Shown one piece after another: positions 60,363 to 64,000 of a DNA stretch of 64,000 nt. The position numbers and the translations under genes are program-made. The notes under the pieces are model-generated. The model was given only the letters and a program-made list of their open reading frames with translations. It was not told the origin of the DNA and made no database searches. The DNA is taken from assembly GCF_026241205.1 (NCBI RefSeq), contig NZ_JAPFQM010000006.1:248001-312000 (forward strand), given 5' to 3'. Each line of letters begins with the position of its first letter. Position 1 is the stretch's first letter. Origin of the DNA: Thermomicrobium sp. 4228-Ro (lineage in GTDB: Bacteria > Chloroflexota > Chloroflexia > Thermomicrobiales > Thermomicrobiaceae).

Positions 60363-61223
60363 TCAGGAGCGCGCCACGGCAGCCGCCGGTGTCCGCCGGC
60401 GCAGCAGCCAGACGAGCGCGACCGCGCCAGCCAATGCGGTGACCAGCGCGATGACTTGTGCTTGCTGGAGCCCCCAGATCCAGACGGCTTCCTGGCGGAC
60501 GAAGCTGATCCAGAAGCGACCGATACCGTAGAGCACCCAGTAGAGCGCGAAGAGCGAACCGTCGGGAAGCCCCCGGCGGCGCAAACGCCAGAGGATGGCC
60601 AGCACCAGAAAGTTGACCGCCATATCGTAGAGCGGATAGGGGTGGGTCGGGACACCGAGGAGATCGGCCGGGAGGAGCGCCTTCGGATTGGTGTACCGGA
60701 GCGCGAAGGGGCAATAGCCGAGCCCGTCGGCTGGCGTCCCGGCGGCAACACCAGCGCAGGCCAAGCAGGTGCACGGGCCACCCCAGGCGTCGCCGTTGAT
60801 GAGGCAGCCGAAACGCCCGATGCCTTGGGCGAGCAGAAGCCCCGGTGCGACCGCGTCCGCGACCGGCCCGATCGGCACGCGGTGGCGCCAGAGAAGCACG
60901 ATCGCTGTCACCGTGCCACCGATGATCGCTCCGTAGACGGCCAGCCCTCCTTCGGTGAAAGCGAGGATCCGCCAGGGTTGGCGGAGATACTCGCCGAGAT
61001 GGTCGAGGACGAAGAACAGCCGGGCACCGACGATGCCACCCAGAATCGTCACGATCGCGACGAGGTCGAAGTTGGGGAGCGTGATCCCTTTGCGGGTGAG
61101 CTCCCGGCTGGCCAGCCATACCGCTGCCAGAATCGCCAGCGCCGTGAAGAGCCCGTGCCACGTCAGGAGGACGGGGCCGATCCGCGCGATATCCGGATCC
61201 ATTCCGATCGTGACCGTGAACAT
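60363..61223 (-). CDS. lgt: Prolipoprotein diacylglyceryl transferase Lgt
   Basis: A 286-aa membrane protein with about seven hydrophobic segments, the Lgt hallmark GRFGCLINGDAWGGP (family: GRigNfiNgE..G), the early GLFTALAILAAVWLA and EGGLAVYGAIIGGTV (family: .GGm...Gg.iG), and the final VLYGIGRFWISFVRQE (family: ..Y...R...E..R). It attaches the diacylglyceryl group to the lipobox cysteine of prolipoproteins, such as the lipoproteins predicted in this window. A cysteine-rich insertion (about residues 148-170) after the GRF motif is a variation on the usual sequence. Confidence 0.93.
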   Translation of the reverse strand: MFTVTIGMDPDIARIGPVLLTWHGLFTALAILAAVWLASRELTRKGITLPNFDLVAIVTILGGIVGARLFFVLDHLGEYLRQPWRILAFTEGGLAVYGAIIGGTVTAIVLLWRHRVPIGPVADAVAPGLLLAQGIGRFGCLINGDAWGGPCTCLACAGVAAGTPADGLGYCPFALRYTNPKALLPADLLGVPTHPYPLYDMAVNFLVLAILWRLRRRGLPDGSLFALYWVLYGIGRFWISFVRQEAVWIWGLQQAQVIALVTALAGAVALVWLLRRRTPAAAVARS

Positions 61224-61290
61224 CGTCGACTCCTCTCAGCTGCTCCACCCAGCTCGAGTCTACCACCGATACCCCGGGCGGGTATAACGG

Positions 61291-62925
61291 TCACCGCGCG
61301 ACACGGACGCGCACCGCACGGATCGCGAGCCAGGGCTCATCATCACGGTCGCTGGACTCACCGAGATTCGACAAGGTCACCGTGACCGGCACATCCTCCG
61401 GCAGACGGTCGAACGCGACGATGACTGACCGCCGTGCCCAGTCCGGGCCTGGGAATGCGTCTTTCCCCTGCCAGAGGATCCGGTCACCGAGCGCGAGCGC
61501 GAGAATGGCTGGCGGGTTGCCCCGACTCTGCCGTCCCTCGATTTCGATGAGCAGTCGTTCGCTGCCCGCTGGCACGACGAAACGCACCGTTCCACTCTGC
61601 TGGCCGAAAAGCAGGGCTGCGTTCGCCAGGTCGCGGGTGAAGCCCGGCAGCGCACCGTCCCGATAGGGGAGATAGGCCCCCTCGACCTCCTCCGGGGCGA
61701 GCTCGAGCGCAGGCGCTTCTGCGAACCGACGCAACTCCGGCGGTGTCGGCTGCACGATCTCGAGAGAACCGAACAGTACAACGACTGCTGAAGGGGTCGG
61801 CTCGGGCGTCGGCGTCGGTTCAGGGGTCGCAGTCGGCACCGGAGTTGCTGTCGCAGTCGGGGTCGGAGCGACGGTCGGAGTGGCAGTCGATCGCGTCGCC
61901 TGGGCCACCGGCGATGGAACCGGCGTGGGTACGGGCTCGCCTCCGCCCAGCTGTGCCCAGGTCAGGACAGCGAGCACCGCCACCACCGCCAGCGAGAGCG
62001 CTGTCGCACCACCAGCGAGCGCGAGCAGGCGAGGACGTCCCACCTCGACACCGCTCCTCATCGCCACCGCGGCAGAGCGTCCAAGCACCGGTGCGCGTCC
62101 CGGTTGCTGCGCGGCAGCCTGCAGCGCAGCGAGCATCGCCTCAGCCGAGCGGTAGCGCGCTCCTGGATCCTTCGTCAGCGCCCGGAGCACGACCTGCTCG
62201 AGTGCTGGCGGGATATCGCGACGCCAGCGCCGGGGAGGAACCGGCACGGCGTGCAGATGCTGGGCGAGGAGTTCTTCGGGCGTTTGCCCGGGATAGGGGA
62301 GGTGCCCCGTCAAGAGCTCGTAGAGGATGACGCCGACTGCATAGAGGTCGCTCGCTGGGGTAGCTGGCTCACCGCGCACGCGCTCCGGGGCAACGTAGGC
62401 TGCAGTACCCACGAGTTCGACCGGGCCACTGAGCGTCGGATCATCGCTGCGCCGCGCGATCCCGAAATCGGTCAGCTTGGCCCGTCCCTGACGATCGAGG
62501 AGCACGTTGGCCGGCTTGACGTCGCGGTGGACGATGCCGGCCCGGTGGATCGCCGCGAGTCCCTGGAGGATGTCGACCGTGATCCGCACCGCCTCCTTGA
62601 CGGGAAGCGGCGCGCGCTCGCGGATGAGGCGCGCCAGGTCACCGCCATCGACCCACTCCATGACGATGTAGCGGCGTTCGCCATCCTGTCCCGCGTCGAA
62701 GACCTGCACCACGTTCGGGTGGGAGACGGCGGCGGCTGCCCGCGCTTCTCGCTCGAAGCGTGCGAGATCGGTCGCCTGGGAGCTAGTGAGACGCAGCACC
62801 TTGACTGCGACTGGGCGATCGAGCACCAGGTCACGGGCGAGATAGGTCGTCGCCATCCCACCGCTGCCGAGTGGGGCTTCGACCCGATAGCGACCAGCGA
62901 TGACCGTCGGCGGCGAGCTCGACAC
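61291..62925 (-). CDS. PknB-like serine/threonine protein kinase with membrane anchor
   Basis: A 544-aa protein. Residues 1-265 are a Hanks-type kinase: GSGGMA loop at 20-25, Lys42, HRDVKPANVLL (HRD 133-135), DFGIAR (153-155) and APERVRGEPA. After about residue 290 comes one membrane segment, then a Pro/Thr-rich linker and an outer domain of about 170 residues predicted as beta-rich (ALALGDRILWQGKDAFPGPDWARRSVIVAFD). No PASTA repeat is seen, so the outer sensor is of another kind. GTG start with GGGAG before it. The target is unknown. Confidence 0.92.
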   Translation of the reverse strand: MSSSPPTVIAGRYRVEAPLGSGGMATTYLARDLVLDRPVAVKVLRLTSSQATDLARFEREARAAAAVSHPNVVQVFDAGQDGERRYIVMEWVDGGDLARLIRERAPLPVKEAVRITVDILQGLAAIHRAGIVHRDVKPANVLLDRQGRAKLTDFGIARRSDDPTLSGPVELVGTAAYVAPERVRGEPATPASDLYAVGVILYELLTGHLPYPGQTPEELLAQHLHAVPVPPRRWRRDIPPALEQVVLRALTKDPGARYRSAEAMLAALQAAAQQPGRAPVLGRSAAVAMRSGVEVGRPRLLALAGGATALSLAVVAVLAVLTWAQLGGGEPVPTPVPSPVAQATRSTATPTVAPTPTATATPVPTATPEPTPTPEPTPSAVVVLFGSLEIVQPTPPELRRFAEAPALELAPEEVEGAYLPYRDGALPGFTRDLANAALLFGQQSGTVRFVVPAGSERLLIEIEGRQSRGNPPAILALALGDRILWQGKDAFPGPDWARRSVIVAFDRLPEDVPVTVTLSNLGESSDRDDEPWLAIRAVRVRVAR

Positions 62926-62990
62926 GACAGAACTCCCGAACCGCGCTCGTCGGGGCCGATTGTACGCGGGGCACGTCCGGCATGACGACC

Positions 62991-63839
62991 TCAGGGTGCC
63001 GCCGGATCGAGCGGGACGTTGTCGATCAGGCGCGTGGTGCCGACCCAGGCGGCGACGAGCAGCAGTGCTGGTCGCTCGACCCGCTCGACTTCTTCGAACG
63101 ATTCCCGGTCGCTCACGCTGACGTATTCGAGGCGCACCGGGGTGCCAGCGAGCCTCTCGCGCACCGTGCGCCGGAGCGCTTCAGCCGCGCGCTCGCCAGC
63201 CTGGAACTGCTCGAGCGCTGCGAAGAGGGCACGCGGCAACGCAGCAGCAGCTTGCCGTTCCTCCGGATCGAGGTAGACGTTACGGCTGCTCATCGCCAGC
63301 CCGTCGGGCTCGCGCACGGTCGGTACCGGGACGATCGCGACGGGTAGCGCGAGATCGCTGACCAGGCGCTGGACGACCAGCACCTGCTGCGCATCCTTCC
63401 AGCCGAAGTAGGCACGCTGCGGCTGGACGAGATTCAGGAGGCGCGCCACCACGGTGGCGACACCGCGGAAGTGGCCGGGTCGCGCCGCCCCCTCGAGCCG
63501 CTCGGCGACCGGCCCGCGCACGACGACCGTCGTCGCGAAGCCGGGCGGGTACATCTCCGCGACCGCTGGAGCGAAGACGAGGTCGACCCCTTCCGCTCGC
63601 AGCAAGGCGAGGTCGCGTTCCAGGTCGCGCGGGTACCGCTCGTAGTCTTCCTCTGGCCCGAACTGGAGCGGATTGACGAAGATGCTCACGACGACCCGCT
63701 CGTTCTCGACACGCGCCCGCCGGACGAGCGCGAGATGCCCGTCGTGGAGATACCCCATGGTCGGGACGAAACCGACCGAGCGACCAGCCTGCTCGGCTCG
63801 CCAGCGACGGAGCTCAGCCACAGTCCGAGCCACGTGCAT
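62991..63839 (-). CDS. panC: Pantothenate synthetase PanC
   Basis: A 282-aa protein of PanC length with PTMGYLHDGHLALVRRAR (HIGH-like ATP site, family: PTMG.LHeGHl.Li..a), SIFVNPLQFGPEEDYERYPRDLERD, PGHFRGVATVVARLLN, AYFGWKDAQQ and the KMSKS-like MSSRN. It joins pantoate and beta-alanine with ATP. Its start lies inside the end of panB (26-base overlap), the standard panBC arrangement. Confidence 0.95.
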   Translation of the reverse strand: MHVARTVAELRRWRAEQAGRSVGFVPTMGYLHDGHLALVRRARVENERVVVSIFVNPLQFGPEEDYERYPRDLERDLALLRAEGVDLVFAPAVAEMYPPGFATTVVVRGPVAERLEGAARPGHFRGVATVVARLLNLVQPQRAYFGWKDAQQVLVVQRLVSDLALPVAIVPVPTVREPDGLAMSSRNVYLDPEERQAAAALPRALFAALEQFQAGERAAEALRRTVRERLAGTPVRLEYVSVSDRESFEEVERVERPALLLVAAWVGTTRLIDNVPLDPAAP

Positions 63840-64000
63840 CGCGGCCTCCCTCCCGTCGAGCGCGGTACTCCTGCGCGATCGCCTCGACGGTCTCGGCATC
63901 GAGATCGCGCGGCAACCCGAAACTCTCCGCCTCGCCAGGGAAGGCACCGTTTCGCACGTCTTCGGCATAGCGCCGGAGCGCCTCGCTCACGATGCCCGCC
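63814..64000 (-). CDS. panB: 3-methyl-2-oxobutanoate hydroxymethyltransferase PanB, C-terminal end (partial)
   Basis: From the right edge of the window a minus-strand frame stays open to a TGA at 63814-63816. It encodes about 61 residues, including IVSEALRRYAEDVRNGAFPG and EAESFGLPRDL, which matches the PanB C-terminal end (family: ....a...Y..dV..g.FP..ehsf). The position directly before panC supports this. Most of the gene lies outside the window. Confidence 0.8.
   Translation of the reverse strand, partial: AGIVSEALRRYAEDVRNGAFPGEAESFGLPRDLDAETVEAIAQEYRARREGGRDARGSDCG

Overview
The window is GC-rich (about 65%), densely packed bacterial DNA. The gene content (a flagellar locus ending in fliW-csrA, a membrane-anchored formate dehydrogenase with an NrfD-type subunit, several LivJ-type binding proteins with Tat-like lipoprotein signals, PknB-type kinase, Lgt, PanBC) fits a thermophilic Chloroflexota of the Thermomicrobia type. 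That placement is inferred from style and content; no rRNA or marker gene is present.

Layout. 1-4959: late flagellar genes on the + strand (two FlgF/FlgG-type rod proteins, FlgM, a FlgN-like protein, FlgK, FlgL, FliW, CsrA). 5286-7148: a HicB-DinB fusion, a Nudix hydrolase and a small lipoprotein. 7199-13812: a formate dehydrogenase operon behind a near-consensus promoter. Its catalytic subunit is read through an in-frame UGA (selenocysteine) followed by a SECIS hairpin with a GGUCU loop. It continues with the Fe-S subunit, NrfD-like membrane subunit, a tiny lipoprotein, FdhE and an unknown 120-aa protein. 13998-15350: a UPF0718-type permease with a long leader. 15871-16958: a non-coding cluster of palindromic repeats in both orientations whose stems show compensatory changes. 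17201-17779: a DUF488 protein.

18034-35150 is a catabolic island, all on the minus strand and arranged as two transcription units. Unit 1 (promoter near 35150) has a five-gene branched-chain-type ABC importer, a Tm-1-like/UPF0261 protein and a PEP-hydrolase-like TIM barrel. Unit 2 (promoter near 28079) has a GntR/FadR regulator, a cyclase/kynurenine-formamidase-type hydrolase, a PEP-synthase-type ATP-grasp subunit, an HD-like protein, a three-gene molybdenum hydroxylase, a fumarylacetoacetate-hydrolase-family enzyme, an ABM-domain protein and a separate phosphohistidine subunit. Both promoters are TTGACA-N17-10 boxes with the same 11-mer, ATCGATAATCG, at or next to the -10/start, so one regulator probably controls both. 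I read the island as uptake, hydroxylation, ATP-dependent activation (as in two-subunit phenylphosphate synthase) and ring/C-C or C-N hydrolysis of an unidentified cyclic compound.

35390-50529 holds assorted genes: a VOC protein, a non-canonical SDR, an ECF transporter in which two ATPases and the T component are fused and the first ATPase is degenerate, a NatAB-type ABC pair, an MFS carrier, an MNT/HEPN pair, an ArsC-type phosphatase, and an operon of APC permease, metallophosphoesterase and a tandem nitrilase whose second domain has lost its cysteine. 50551-56941 is a second putative aromatic-compound cluster (LivJ-type binding protein, GcvT/LigM-like O-demethylase, tannase/feruloyl-esterase-like hydrolase, TPP-dependent enzyme). 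57236-64000 has an unknown membrane protein, an acyl-CoA ligase, Lgt, a PknB-like kinase, PanC and the end of PanB.
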